From Prochlorococcus sp. AG-315-C08 (GTDB taxonomy: Bacteria; Cyanobacteriota; Cyanobacteriia; PCC-6307; Cyanobiaceae): a stretch of DNA of 53,366 nucleotides. The notes beneath the pieces were generated by a model. It worked only from the letters and a program-made list of their open reading frames with translations, was not told where the DNA came from and ran no database searches. Positions 31,722 through 41,073 of the stretch are shown here, piece after piece (the stretch's first letter is position 1; each line of letters starts with the position of its first letter). The position numbers were made by a program, and so were the translations under genes. The stretch is from positions 1 to 53,366 of the forward strand of contig QBWB01000002.1 in NCBI GenBank assembly GCA_003284185.1, written 5' to 3'.

Positions 31722-31856
31722 TTATCGTTGTACATCGTGAGCACACCCATCGCCTTCATAATCATCGCTATTATAATAACCATTCTTAGTTCCGAAATAA
31801 ATGCTTGTAATGACAAATGGAATAGCTATCCAAACAAGGAAAATTGACAGATTCAA
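31722..31856 (-). CDS. small hypothetical membrane protein, possible TTG start
   Basis: Not in ORF track: LNLSIFLVWIAIPFVITSIYFGTKNGYYNSDDYEGDGCAHDVQR then TAA. Confidence 0.4.
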   Translation of the reverse strand: MNLSIFLVWIAIPFVITSIYFGTKNGYYNSDDYEGDGCAHDVQR

Positions 31857-31950
31857 AACTAATAGATTATCTTATTTTAAACAATATAACTAAATACATT
31901 TAATATTTCTACCTTTAATTCTTTAAAAATTAAAAAGACTAAAAAAAGAT

Positions 31951-32328
31951 TCAACTGAAACGAACCAATATAGGATTAATAGCAAACTGAATAATAGTAA
32001 AAGCAATCAAAAACCAAGTGAAAAAGAAAAAAAGTATTAACCGATAACCAGTAAAAAAGGGTTTTATAAAACTGCTATCTCCACCCTTATCCAGAAGACC
32101 CTTACATTCTCTGGCTTGAGAATTACTCAATCTGAAATAATCTGAACAAGGTAATCTATTGTCCAAATAGGTTCTTCGCAAATTTTTCGTCAATACTTCA
32201 TGATTATCAGTTTTCAATGAAGCAACCAATTCACCAGGTTTATATGAAGTAAGAGTTCTCTCAAGGTTAGAAGATGATCCTATTATATATAAATCTCCAT
32301 TTCTTATCAAATAAACGAATGAAGACAT
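31951..32328 (-). CDS. putative GIY-YIG (T5orf172-like) protein with C-terminal hydrophobic segment
   Basis: FVYLIRNGDLYIIGSSSNLERTLTSYKPGELVASLKTDNHEVLTKNLRRTYLDNRLPCSDYFRLS followed by LILFFFFTWFLIAFTIIQFAI. Confidence 0.7.
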   Translation of the reverse strand: MSSFVYLIRNGDLYIIGSSSNLERTLTSYKPGELVASLKTDNHEVLTKNLRRTYLDNRLPCSDYFRLSNSQARECKGLLDKGGDSSFIKPFFTGYRLILFFFFTWFLIAFTIIQFAINPILVRFS

Positions 32329-32475
32329 ACCTTTAAGGAATTAACACAATACATAATCATTATATTAGGTTAACTCTTCTATAAAAGATACATGTTTTAC
32401 AAATCATAATTAATACAAATGAAATACTAGAAAGAAATCATACATAAAATATATAATTTATAAAATGAAAAATAA

Positions 32476-33477
32476 CTAACTATAACTATTAGAAACTAAG
32501 TTACAAACTCTTCTATATTGATCAATAGAAACAATAGTATCTGAATTTATATGGGATAGAGACTCTTGAGGAATACAAGTTAAAATCATACGAATAAAAT
32601 TAGTAAGTTTATGACCTCTCAATGCTGAACCTTTCTTCATAAGCATTTCATTTTCTTGTTGTTTTTTCCAATTAATTGTATTTTCAATATTTGTAGCCTT
32701 TAAATGCCAGGTTTTGCATAACATTTGCCAGATATCTGAATATTCTCTAAGCCTATTTTGCACTACTTCACGATATTCAGATTCAAACTGAGTTAAAGTA
32801 GGTTTATAAATGTTATTTAGTTTTGATCTAGACTGAAGTGGTTCACACCCAACAAACCACCCTTCAAGAATTAACACTTTAGGACGGGATTCAATCCATC
32901 CAGATCTATCGCCTAAACCATCCCTTAATGACTTATCAAAAGTTGGGCATTTGATCTTTCCACTTCTATTATAAGAGTCTAATGTATTTTTTAATAACTC
33001 AATAGAATGACTTCCAGGGATACCTCTAGGAACATTCCAAGGATTACCTTTCATAGCTATATCCATTTCTAAACCTGGCAAATAAAAGTCATCCAATGAT
33101 ATAACTTTAATTTCTAGATTTAAACTACTTGCAAGATTATTAATCCACTCACCTAATGTTGATTTACCACTTCCGGGGAGTCCAGACAAACCAATTATTA
33201 TTGGTTTACTAAATGAAGAAACATACCTTTCTAATAAGGAAAAAAAAGGAAAACATAAACCCCATTTCCAATCTAAGTCTATATCTTTTCTGAAGAGTTT
33301 TTCACAAATTGATTCTCTCTTTAAATCTAGCCATTCTTCAAAAAAGGAATGTTGATTAAAAGAAAGATTCTTAAGAAATAATTCATATGAATTAAAGTTA
33401 AAAGTGAAGCTATCCTTTATATCAGAAGGAATGTCTGAATAGAAATTATTATTAAATTTTAACTGATTTTCTGGCAT
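32476..33477 (-). CDS. D-glycerate 3-kinase (plant-type GLYK-like)
   Basis: P-loop IIIGLSGLPGSGKSTLGEWI, VISLDDFYLPG, NPWNVPRGIPGSHSIELL, FDKSLRDGLGDRSGW, LILEGWFVGCEPL. Confidence 0.92.
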   Translation of the reverse strand: MPENQLKFNNNFYSDIPSDIKDSFTFNFNSYELFLKNLSFNQHSFFEEWLDLKRESICEKLFRKDIDLDWKWGLCFPFFSLLERYVSSFSKPIIIGLSGLPGSGKSTLGEWINNLASSLNLEIKVISLDDFYLPGLEMDIAMKGNPWNVPRGIPGSHSIELLKNTLDSYNRSGKIKCPTFDKSLRDGLGDRSGWIESRPKVLILEGWFVGCEPLQSRSKLNNIYKPTLTQFESEYREVVQNRLREYSDIWQMLCKTWHLKATNIENTINWKKQQENEMLMKKGSALRGHKLTNFIRMILTCIPQESLSHINSDTIVSIDQYRRVCNLVSNSYS

Positions 33478-34293
33478 TTATATATCCACATTATTTAAAA
33501 TAATACTCTTTACACTATCAGCCCATCCAACAGCATGGGGTGCATTTGCTAATATGAATTCTCCTCTATTTATCCCATCTGTCAAATATTTGTTAGGACC
33601 ATTTCTGCCTGGTATCACAATTGATATGTCGGCATACTCGAGTAATGGTAAATCGTTCTGTGAATCACCTAAAGCAATTATTCTTACATTTGGTTTCTGT
33701 AAATACTCCTTTAATTTATTAACAGCTTTACCTTTATGACTATTCACACAAAGTAAATGGCTCATTCTATTACCTTTGAAAATATGAACATTATACTTAT
33801 TGCAATAAAACATTATTTTTTCATAAATATTTTCAGGTGGATTTAAAAATGGAACACTCCAATGCCTATCTAAAGCTCTGCTTATTTCATACCCAGCCAG
33901 ACCAGTAAGATTGTGGATTTCATTAGTTTTTAAGTCATTTAGTGGCGTTAGATTAAAAGAAACATCATTAGATAAAGAACTTAATACTTGCCTAAGTTGT
34001 TTATAACTTCTTCCAAGTATTAACTCCCATTCATCTATTTGATTTGCATGAGAACCGTAAATAGCGGATCCATTCTCAACAATAAAGGGGTCTAATAACT
34101 TATTCTCATTTCTAAAATATCTCACCTCAGATGCTGTTTTACTTGTGCATGGAATAACTGGAATAGATAATTTAGCTAACCATTTCAATGTTTCTTTAGC
34201 AGGAGAAATATCGTAGTTCTCATCCATTAATGTTCCATCCAAATCAGTAACAATCCAGAAATTTGAATTATTAGACATAAATAAATCAATCAA
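33478..34293 (-). CDS. gpgP: HAD-superfamily mannosyl/glucosyl-3-phosphoglycerate phosphatase
   Basis: WIVTDLDGTLMDENYD, IPVIPCTSKTASEVRYF, IVENGSAIY, ALGDSQNDLPLLEYADISIVIP. Confidence 0.88.
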   Translation of the reverse strand: MIDLFMSNNSNFWIVTDLDGTLMDENYDISPAKETLKWLAKLSIPVIPCTSKTASEVRYFRNENKLLDPFIVENGSAIYGSHANQIDEWELILGRSYKQLRQVLSSLSNDVSFNLTPLNDLKTNEIHNLTGLAGYEISRALDRHWSVPFLNPPENIYEKIMFYCNKYNVHIFKGNRMSHLLCVNSHKGKAVNKLKEYLQKPNVRIIALGDSQNDLPLLEYADISIVIPGRNGPNKYLTDGINRGEFILANAPHAVGWADSVKSIILNNVDI

Positions 34294-36065
34294 TCAATCA
34301 ATGTAAGCCATACTACTTGATAAGGTTTTAGTATAAAATTAATGGATTTATAAATAGTTCCAGTCAAATTGTCTAAAAATTGGCAATTTCTATTCATAGA
34401 ATCTATATCTAGTTCATCAAATAGTGGAATTTTTAAATCTTTATCAGTCATATTATACATTGCATAGACTTTTTCTAAATCTAAACCTCTTTGGATAATT
34501 ATATGATCCTTTATTTTTGTAGATAAACATTTCATTGGTGATTCTGGATGAAAGGCCATAAGTTTTGATCTAACTTTAATAGCGTGATTAAGATATGAAA
34601 TATTTTTACTAGCAGAGGACTCAAAGTTTTTAAGAATCTCAGCTAATCTATTTGCTTCAAATTTCTCTCGATTCAAATCCCTTCTTTGACCTGTTCTACT
34701 AAATGTTTCTATATCATTTGATGAAGCTAATATTGCCGGTAAATAAAATGCTGGAATACCTTTTAATGATAAAATAAAGATTTGACTAAGATAAAAGCGA
34801 TCAAACTGTAAACTTGGTGAACAATCCTTAATATTAGACATAGCACTCCACCAACTTATATTCAATTCATAAGGTTGATCTTTTCCGTTAGTCATTTTTC
34901 TATGACTAATTAAGCCTCCTCTTTTTTCAGATTCGACAAGAAGATTATGGATTCTTGTGTTATCCATAATGCCCTCTAATGCGCGTAATCCAATACCATC
35001 GTGAGATGAAGTGAAGTTCAATAGAGAAGTATTCTCTGGTAGTTCTGTCCAATTACTTAGCCAATCATTTAGTAAATCTGCTTGGCTGGTATATATAGAT
35101 TCTAAAAGGAGAGGAGGAAGAGTAAAATTATAAGCAATATTTGCCTCATCTCCCTCAACTAAATATGAAAGATTTTCTTTCTCTGGTACATTAGTCTCTG
35201 TAATTAATACTCCAGAAGACTTAATCAACTTAAGGCATCTATTTAAAACTCTTACAATTTTATGTACTTCATCCATATGTAAACATGTTGTATTGGCTTC
35301 TTTCCAAATAAAGGCTATTGCGTCAAGTCTTATCCAAAATGCACCGCATTCAACATATCTAACTAATAGCCTTAAATATTCTAGTAAAATATTTGGATTT
35401 CTCCAATTGACGTCAATTTGATCAGGGCCAAATGTTGTCCAAACATCCTTAATTCCATCTTTTGTTTTAATGCTTGTAAAAAGAGATGAACTTCTTGGTC
35501 TAATAACATTCTTCCATATATTAGATTGATTAGAAGAAACAATATAAGAAGAACCTGGTTGAATACAATTAATAAATTGCTGGACCCATAAGTGAGAGGA
35601 TGAGACATGATTCAATACTAAATCAGCCATTATTATATGTTTAACAGATAAACCTTTTAAATCATCCCAAGTACCAAATATTTCATCTATCTTTTCATGA
35701 TCAGAAACAGCAAAACCCCCATCACTTGTTGAAGGTAAAAAAGGTAAAATATGAACAATAGAAGAGAGATCTCCTAATTTTTTATCAAGAAATTCTTTAA
35801 GTGTTTTTAGAGTACTTTCTCCTTTCCTATAAATTGTGTCTGGATAAGTGATCAAAACCACACTAGAGGAATCCCAACTCGAATCAAAATCTGCATCATT
35901 AGTGTTGGCATTAACAAGATACGGATCCAAAATCTGTAATAATTGAGACCACATTAAAGTGATTTCTTCTTCAGAATGCTTGGGATAAATTCCCCTAAGC
36001 AACTGTCTTAGACTTTCTAATTCACAATTCAACTCTGACACGCTGAATAAGGAAACTATCTTCAC
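34290..36065 (-). CDS. GH13 sucrose phosphorylase-like enzyme; probable glucosylglycerate phosphorylase
   Basis: IVHILPFLPSTSDGGFAVSDHEKID, IIMADLVLNHVSSSHLWVQQF, FWIRLDAIAFIWKE, LITETNVPEKEN; 4-bp overlap with the phosphatase gene. Confidence 0.87.
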   Translation of the reverse strand: MKIVSLFSVSELNCELESLRQLLRGIYPKHSEEEITLMWSQLLQILDPYLVNANTNDADFDSSWDSSSVVLITYPDTIYRKGESTLKTLKEFLDKKLGDLSSIVHILPFLPSTSDGGFAVSDHEKIDEIFGTWDDLKGLSVKHIIMADLVLNHVSSSHLWVQQFINCIQPGSSYIVSSNQSNIWKNVIRPRSSSLFTSIKTKDGIKDVWTTFGPDQIDVNWRNPNILLEYLRLLVRYVECGAFWIRLDAIAFIWKEANTTCLHMDEVHKIVRVLNRCLKLIKSSGVLITETNVPEKENLSYLVEGDEANIAYNFTLPPLLLESIYTSQADLLNDWLSNWTELPENTSLLNFTSSHDGIGLRALEGIMDNTRIHNLLVESEKRGGLISHRKMTNGKDQPYELNISWWSAMSNIKDCSPSLQFDRFYLSQIFILSLKGIPAFYLPAILASSNDIETFSRTGQRRDLNREKFEANRLAEILKNFESSASKNISYLNHAIKVRSKLMAFHPESPMKCLSTKIKDHIIIQRGLDLEKVYAMYNMTDKDLKIPLFDELDIDSMNRNCQFLDNLTGTIYKSINFILKPYQVVWLTLID

Positions 36066-36111
36066 TACATCATCGTAGCCTCGACCTTAATTCTGTTGCA
36101 CTTATTACCGA

Positions 36112-37302
36112 ATGGACTTTCAGCAGGGTTTAATTACTACTATCCATGAATATGGGCTTGCAAAAGATCCATTATCTCAATTAAATCAAGACTTACAAAA
36201 AAGACCAACAGCAATATTAATTCCATGTCTATTTGATGAATTCAGTAGGCCTGCTCTTCAATTAATCAAAGCAACATTAAAGAAATTAAAAAACCTTAAT
36301 CAATTAGTTATAGCCTTAGCTGCAGACAATAAAAACCAGGTTTCTAAAGCTAAAGATTTTTTCGGTGAAATGCCATTTCCTGTACATGTGCAATGGACAA
36401 ATAGCCCTTTGGTTATTGAATTGCTTAAAAATCAAGAAAAGAATGGGCTTGATCTTTTAGGAACACCTGGAAAAGGGTGGGCAGTATGGCAGGGAGTAGG
36501 TGTCGCCACAAAAAGGTCAGAAGTTGTAGCTCTTTTTGATGCAGATATCAGGACATTTAATTCATTTTATCCAGCAAGAATGCTTCATCCGTTATTAGAT
36601 AAATCAAATGGAATCTCATACGTGAAAGCTTTTTATAGTCGTTTATCACTAGAAAATAATGCCTTACAAGGCAGAGCTACGAGACTATTTGTAGGTCCAC
36701 TCTTAGCAAGTCTTGAGCAATTAGTAGGCAATGGAGCATTCATCCAATATCTCCAGTCGTTTAGGTATCCACTTGCAGGTGAATTTGCTTTTACTAGAGA
36801 CTTAGCAATGAACCTAAGAATCCCTTGTGATTGGGGATTGGAAATTGGACTACTTTCGGAAGTATATAAAAATGTAAGAATCTCAAGAATTGCGCAAGTC
36901 GATCTTGGCATCTTTGATCATAAACATAAAGAGATTGGTTCAAAACCCAATGAAGGACTTCAAAAGATGTGTGCTGAAATTCTATCTAGTGTCTTGAGGG
37001 GGGTAATGGAACATCAAGCACAAACGCTTACTAATTCACAATTGGCCAATCTCGAAGTCTTATATAGAAGAGTTGGGGAAGATAGAGTGAAGCAATTCAG
37101 CTTAGACTCTTCTGTTAATCAACTCCCATACAGCAGACATGAAGAAGAATTAGCTGTTCATACCTTTGGTAAACTACTCAGACCAGCAATAAATACATTT
37201 CTTGAATATCCTGTAAAACAACAACTACCAAGTTGGTCAAGGGTTTTAGATTGTGAGGGCAAACTTCAAGATGAATTAGAAAAAGCTGGATCTACTATTT
37301 AA
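36112..37302 (+). CDS. gpgS: glucosyl-3-phosphoglycerate synthase (GT81-like)
   Basis: TAILIPCLFDEFSRPALQLI, GTPGKGWAVWQGVGVATKRSEVVALFDADIRTFNSFYPARMLHPLL, CDWGLEIGLLSEVYKNV. Confidence 0.92.
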   Translation: MDFQQGLITTIHEYGLAKDPLSQLNQDLQKRPTAILIPCLFDEFSRPALQLIKATLKKLKNLNQLVIALAADNKNQVSKAKDFFGEMPFPVHVQWTNSPLVIELLKNQEKNGLDLLGTPGKGWAVWQGVGVATKRSEVVALFDADIRTFNSFYPARMLHPLLDKSNGISYVKAFYSRLSLENNALQGRATRLFVGPLLASLEQLVGNGAFIQYLQSFRYPLAGEFAFTRDLAMNLRIPCDWGLEIGLLSEVYKNVRISRIAQVDLGIFDHKHKEIGSKPNEGLQKMCAEILSSVLRGVMEHQAQTLTNSQLANLEVLYRRVGEDRVKQFSLDSSVNQLPYSRHEEELAVHTFGKLLRPAINTFLEYPVKQQLPSWSRVLDCEGKLQDELEKAGSTI

Positions 37303-37311
37303 ACTTTGCAA

Positions 37312-38091
37312 TTATTTATATAAAGAAAAAGCCTTGATAAACAAACTAATAGAAACAGATAGACAAACTAATTCAAATACAAATTTAATAAACTTAGTTT
37401 GCTTAATAATAGAAAGAGATGCTCCTAAATATCCCCCAATTAACGAACCAGTTATCAGGATCGGAAGGCAATTCCAAAAAATGTCACCATGTAATCCCAA
37501 AGAAAAAGCTCCAACACCATTCCAAAAGATACCAACAAATATTAATGTATAAGCTATAGAAGCTGAAAAAGATAAATTAAAAATTTTTATCATCCAAATA
37601 GTAACAAACAATCCTGTGCCAGACGATAGATATCCATTAAGAAAACCAATAAAGAAAAGACCTAAAGAAGCAACGATAATGTTAAATAAACTAACATTAT
37701 TTGGAGTATTTTTATTACCCAGTTGTTTATTGGTAAATGAATAAAAACTAATTAATAATGTTAGTAAGCCTAATAAAGCTGTAGAGAATCTAGTAGGAAT
37801 AATTAAAACTGTTTTAACACCTAATAAAACGCCTGGTATACCTGATAACAAGATAAGTAGGCCATAACGTAGATTTAAATTTCTATTGCAAAAATGTGGA
37901 ATGGATGCCCCTATTCCCAAGGCCACACTTGCGACTTTATGTGTAGCCAGGGCATTTGAAAAAGGTAATCCAAAAAATAGTAGTGCTGGAAGTTGAATTA
38001 AGCCAGCACCACCACCAGCCAATGCAGATAGAAAATTAGAGAATAAAGATATAAACCCAAGACCGATTTGAGAAAATATATCAAATGTCAT
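37312..38091 (-). CDS. TauE/SafE-family sulfite exporter-like membrane protein
   Basis: LAGGGAGLIQLPALLFFGLPFSNALATHKVASVALGIGA, GFLNGYLSSGTGLFVTIWMI. Confidence 0.9.
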   Translation of the reverse strand: MTFDIFSQIGLGFISLFSNFLSALAGGGAGLIQLPALLFFGLPFSNALATHKVASVALGIGASIPHFCNRNLNLRYGLLILLSGIPGVLLGVKTVLIIPTRFSTALLGLLTLLISFYSFTNKQLGNKNTPNNVSLFNIIVASLGLFFIGFLNGYLSSGTGLFVTIWMIKIFNLSFSASIAYTLIFVGIFWNGVGAFSLGLHGDIFWNCLPILITGSLIGGYLGASLSIIKQTKFIKFVFELVCLSVSISLFIKAFSLYK

Positions 38092-38131
38092 TACGAACTA
38101 ATAGACAAATATTTGCCAACTGAAGAGATTA

Positions 38132-38341
38132 CTAAATGTTTTTAATCATCTCCCTTCTAATAAGATCAATGCAGTTGGGATGCTCATGAATATATCTATT
38201 AAATTCCATTGCGAGCATTCGAGCTTCAAAAGCATCACAAGCATAAAAGCAATTTTCCAACCTCTGATTATCACAGTTTCTGTAATGAACCGTGTAAGGC
38301 CTAAGACTAGATTCTGAGATCTCAAAATGAGTTTGAGACAT
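38132..38341 (-). CDS. hypothetical protein (69 aa)
   Basis: Coding-like ORF with ATG and mixed residues: SLRPYTVHYRNCDNQRLENCFYACDAFEARMLAMEFNRYIHEHPNCIDLI. Confidence 0.7.
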   Translation of the reverse strand: MSQTHFEISESSLRPYTVHYRNCDNQRLENCFYACDAFEARMLAMEFNRYIHEHPNCIDLIRREMIKNI

Positions 38342-38497
38342 TTTTTTATTTAAGTTCTTAATTTAGTTATGCATGCATTCTCAAATTTTATCTACAGATA
38401 TCTTGTAACCAGAATAAACCAGAAATGTTTTGAGTATTGTTATTAAATAAACAAATAAGTCAAATAAAAGATAAAGTTAAAAGGAATTAAGAAAAAG

Positions 38498-38692
38498 ATG
38501 TCAAAGCTTTCAGGGATAGATCTAGGTTCCTCAATACTATCAATCTCGATTTTATTGGGTTTCATAGCTACAAGTCTTGCAATAATAAGATTGTTTGTTA
38601 CGGGAATTAAGTATATTAAAAATAATTCAAACCAAAAACAAGAGAGAAGCAAAGCAATACAAAAGGAACCTATTGATAAAGGGTTTAATTGA
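38498..38692 (+). CDS. small hypothetical membrane protein
   Basis: 64-aa ORF with one or two TM segments and a charged tail; preferred over the overlapping minus ORF. Confidence 0.55.
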   Translation: MSKLSGIDLGSSILSISILLGFIATSLAIIRLFVTGIKYIKNNSNQKQERSKAIQKEPIDKGFN

Positions 38693-38815
38693 AATTAATT
38701 AATTATTTTAGTTCATAAATCGAAAATTTTGTATGAATATATTTAGATATGATTAAAAAGTCTATAGCAAATAAAACCAAAAATAGCTTTCTATATGCTA
38801 ATTTATAAAAAATAG

Positions 38816-39217
38816 GTGCAATTTATAATGAAAACAAACTCATTACTTCCAATTGGATCAGAACTCAATATAGATAAATCTCAAATCAAAACAGATTTAC
38901 CTCAAACTTTAATAAATAAATTACCACAAAAGATAATTGGAAAGATTATTGACTATAAAATTACAGATGGTAGCGGTATTGGATATGTATTAATGACAGA
39001 AAGTAACTCTAAAATATGGATTTTCGACAATGAATTGAACGAGGAGACAATAAAGATGTTTGATATATCATACAATAAACCTATGTATAACAATGACACA
39101 CATATTAATCAATATATAGAAGAATTTGAACTCAATGGAAACTATAAAATAAATTATCTGCTTAATCCCATAAATCTAGTAAAATGGTTACTTTACACAT
39201 TAAAAGATATTGTCTAG
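38816..39217 (+). CDS. DUF2862-like protein
   Basis: LPQKIIGKIIDYKITDGSGIGYVLMTESNSKIWIFDNEL resembles DUF2862. Confidence 0.65.
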   Translation: MQFIMKTNSLLPIGSELNIDKSQIKTDLPQTLINKLPQKIIGKIIDYKITDGSGIGYVLMTESNSKIWIFDNELNEETIKMFDISYNKPMYNNDTHINQYIEEFELNGNYKINYLLNPINLVKWLLYTLKDIV

Positions 39218-39221
39218 AAAA

Positions 39222-39515
39222 CTAAAGTATCTGCCTTTTCATAATTAAAAACAACATATTACCAATTTTAATCGTTTCAGATAGTTCCCATTGCTCAAGA
39301 CCTTTATTATTCAAAAACTTACTTAATTGAATAGCAGGATGCAACTCACTTCCTTCTTCATTGTATTGGTCAGGAAATTGATCCTTTATGAATTCTGGAC
39401 TCAAAGAACCTTTTAGCTTTTCACTAGCAGCCTCAGGATTAGGATTTTTGTTATTTATACTATCCTGAGACGTCTCCTCAACATTCAAATGCACAACATG
39501 ATATTCCCACTTCAT
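39222..39515 (-). CDS. hypothetical protein (97 aa)
   Basis: MKWEYHVVHLNVEE...LHPAIQLSKFLNNKGLEQWELSETIKIGNMLFLIMKR, typical cyanobacterial small protein pattern. Confidence 0.7.
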   Translation of the reverse strand: MKWEYHVVHLNVEETSQDSINNKNPNPEAASEKLKGSLSPEFIKDQFPDQYNEEGSELHPAIQLSKFLNNKGLEQWELSETIKIGNMLFLIMKRQIL

Positions 39516-39637
39516 TAAATTAAATATTAATATTGATTATTCTACAGAATGAAAGGAAAGTTTATTAGTTAAAAGTGAATTACTTTTCCAAGTATGAAAA
39601 AACGAAGCTATGATACTAAAATCAGAAAATTCTAAAT

Positions 39638-39799
39638 ATGGAAGCTTTCGACCCAGGATTACATTATGGTCCAAATGATGCTGGAATCTCGGCCATAAAC
39701 ATTATTGCTATAACCATAGGCATCATAATTATTCCATTGATCTTCAATAAAATCTACTCTCAAGTTATGAAAATACTTGGAAAGGAGAAATCTGAGTAG
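39638..39799 (+). CDS. 53-aa small membrane protein
   Basis: Not in ORF track: MEAFDPGLHYGPNDAGISAINIIAITIGIIIIPLIFNKIYSQVMKILGKEKSE. Confidence 0.65.
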   Translation: MEAFDPGLHYGPNDAGISAINIIAITIGIIIIPLIFNKIYSQVMKILGKEKSE

Positions 39800-39992
39800 T
39801 TTTATACTTGACCATAAACAAAAGGACAGTATCACAAAAATAGTTCTAAAATGCTTCTTAAATTTAATTAGCAAAGTAAGCTCTTAATAAGTCACAAAAA
39901 TAGAAAACTATAATGGTGTGAATTATTGCAAACGAAAAAGATGATACATTGATAGATGTAGTATTTTATAAAACAACTATTAGCATTTACTT

Positions 39993-40121
39993 ATGATAGC
40001 TATGTTAGCTTCTTTAATGGTTCATGAGTGGGCCACCCCATTAAATCTATCAGCTCCAGTAGCAGGCATAATTACGATAGGTGGCTTTATGGGCTATTAC
40101 AGTCTATCTAGAAAGTTTTAA
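39993..40121 (+). CDS. 42-aa small membrane protein
   Basis: Not in ORF track: MIAMLASLMVHEWATPLNLSAPVAGIITIGGFMGYYSLSRKF. Confidence 0.55.
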   Translation: MIAMLASLMVHEWATPLNLSAPVAGIITIGGFMGYYSLSRKF

Positions 40122-40167
40122 AACATTTAAAGTTCAAGAGAACAGAATATATATTAATAGCATGTAA

Positions 40168-40563
40168 ATGAATAAATTAAACTGGCTTGAATTTGAAGAG
40201 TGTATAAATAATATTTCAGAAAAATGTAAAAATAAAGCTTTTGTTGGCGTTTATGGCTTTCCTAGAGGAGGTCTTTGTATTGCTGTAGCTTTAAGTCATT
40301 CATTGAATATCCCTTTACTGACGAAACCAACTAATAATTCTCTGATAGTCGATGACATTTATGAAACAGGTTGCACCCTTGAAAAAATTAGAAATCTAAA
40401 AGATACAGAAACTCATGTATGGATTAGCAAAGCACCACCAGAGTGGTGGAATGCCTATAAAACAATCAACAATAATGAATGGGTTGTGTTTCCTTGGGAG
40501 GACGTAAGAAACGCTAAAGATGAAGAGGTATTATATTATCAATCAAGGAAAGGATTAGTATAA
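40168..40563 (+). CDS. phosphoribosyltransferase-like protein (compact)
   Basis: FVGVYGFPRGGLCIAVALSHSLNIPLL and PRPP-loop-like SLIVDDIYETGCTLEKI. Confidence 0.75.
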   Translation: MNKLNWLEFEECINNISEKCKNKAFVGVYGFPRGGLCIAVALSHSLNIPLLTKPTNNSLIVDDIYETGCTLEKIRNLKDTETHVWISKAPPEWWNAYKTINNNEWVVFPWEDVRNAKDEEVLYYQSRKGLV

Positions 40564-40566
40564 CAA

Positions 40567-41073
40567 TCACCACATTACTTGATTATTACTTTTTTCTTTC
40601 TTGAGAAACGAAGCTGGTCTATAGCACAATAACTTCTCTAGTTTATATGCATACTTATAACTATTACCTTTGAGGTTATTTAATAATATATTCTTTGAAT
40701 TATTCATCCTTTTTCTGATTCTAACTAAGCCCATACACTTCTCCCATACATAATGATCATGATAAATATCTATCCAAAAATCAAAAATATTTTCAATAAC
40801 TATCAAAGGAATATTATGAGAGTAACCATCATGAGATTGATCTATTGAATGTCCCTCTCTATTACAATCAGCAATCAAAATATTTAAAGTACTGCAAATT
40901 GCTTCTTTTATTTCTATTGCAGCATCTAATCCTACAAGCTCTTTTCTATAGCATTCCAATAATTTTGTATCCTTTGTATTTACAGGATCATCACTTTGTG
41001 TAAAGCTAATCTCCCAATAAGCCTCATCGACATCAACACCAGAAGCTAAGTATAGATTAACTGCATCATTCAC
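40567..41073 (-). CDS. hypothetical protein (168 aa)
   Basis: Coding-like ORF MNDAVNLYLASGVDVDEAYWEIS...; convergent with the PRTase gene. Confidence 0.7.
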   Translation of the reverse strand: MNDAVNLYLASGVDVDEAYWEISFTQSDDPVNTKDTKLLECYRKELVGLDAAIEIKEAICSTLNILIADCNREGHSIDQSHDGYSHNIPLIVIENIFDFWIDIYHDHYVWEKCMGLVRIRKRMNNSKNILLNNLKGNSYKYAYKLEKLLCYRPASFLKKEKSNNQVMW

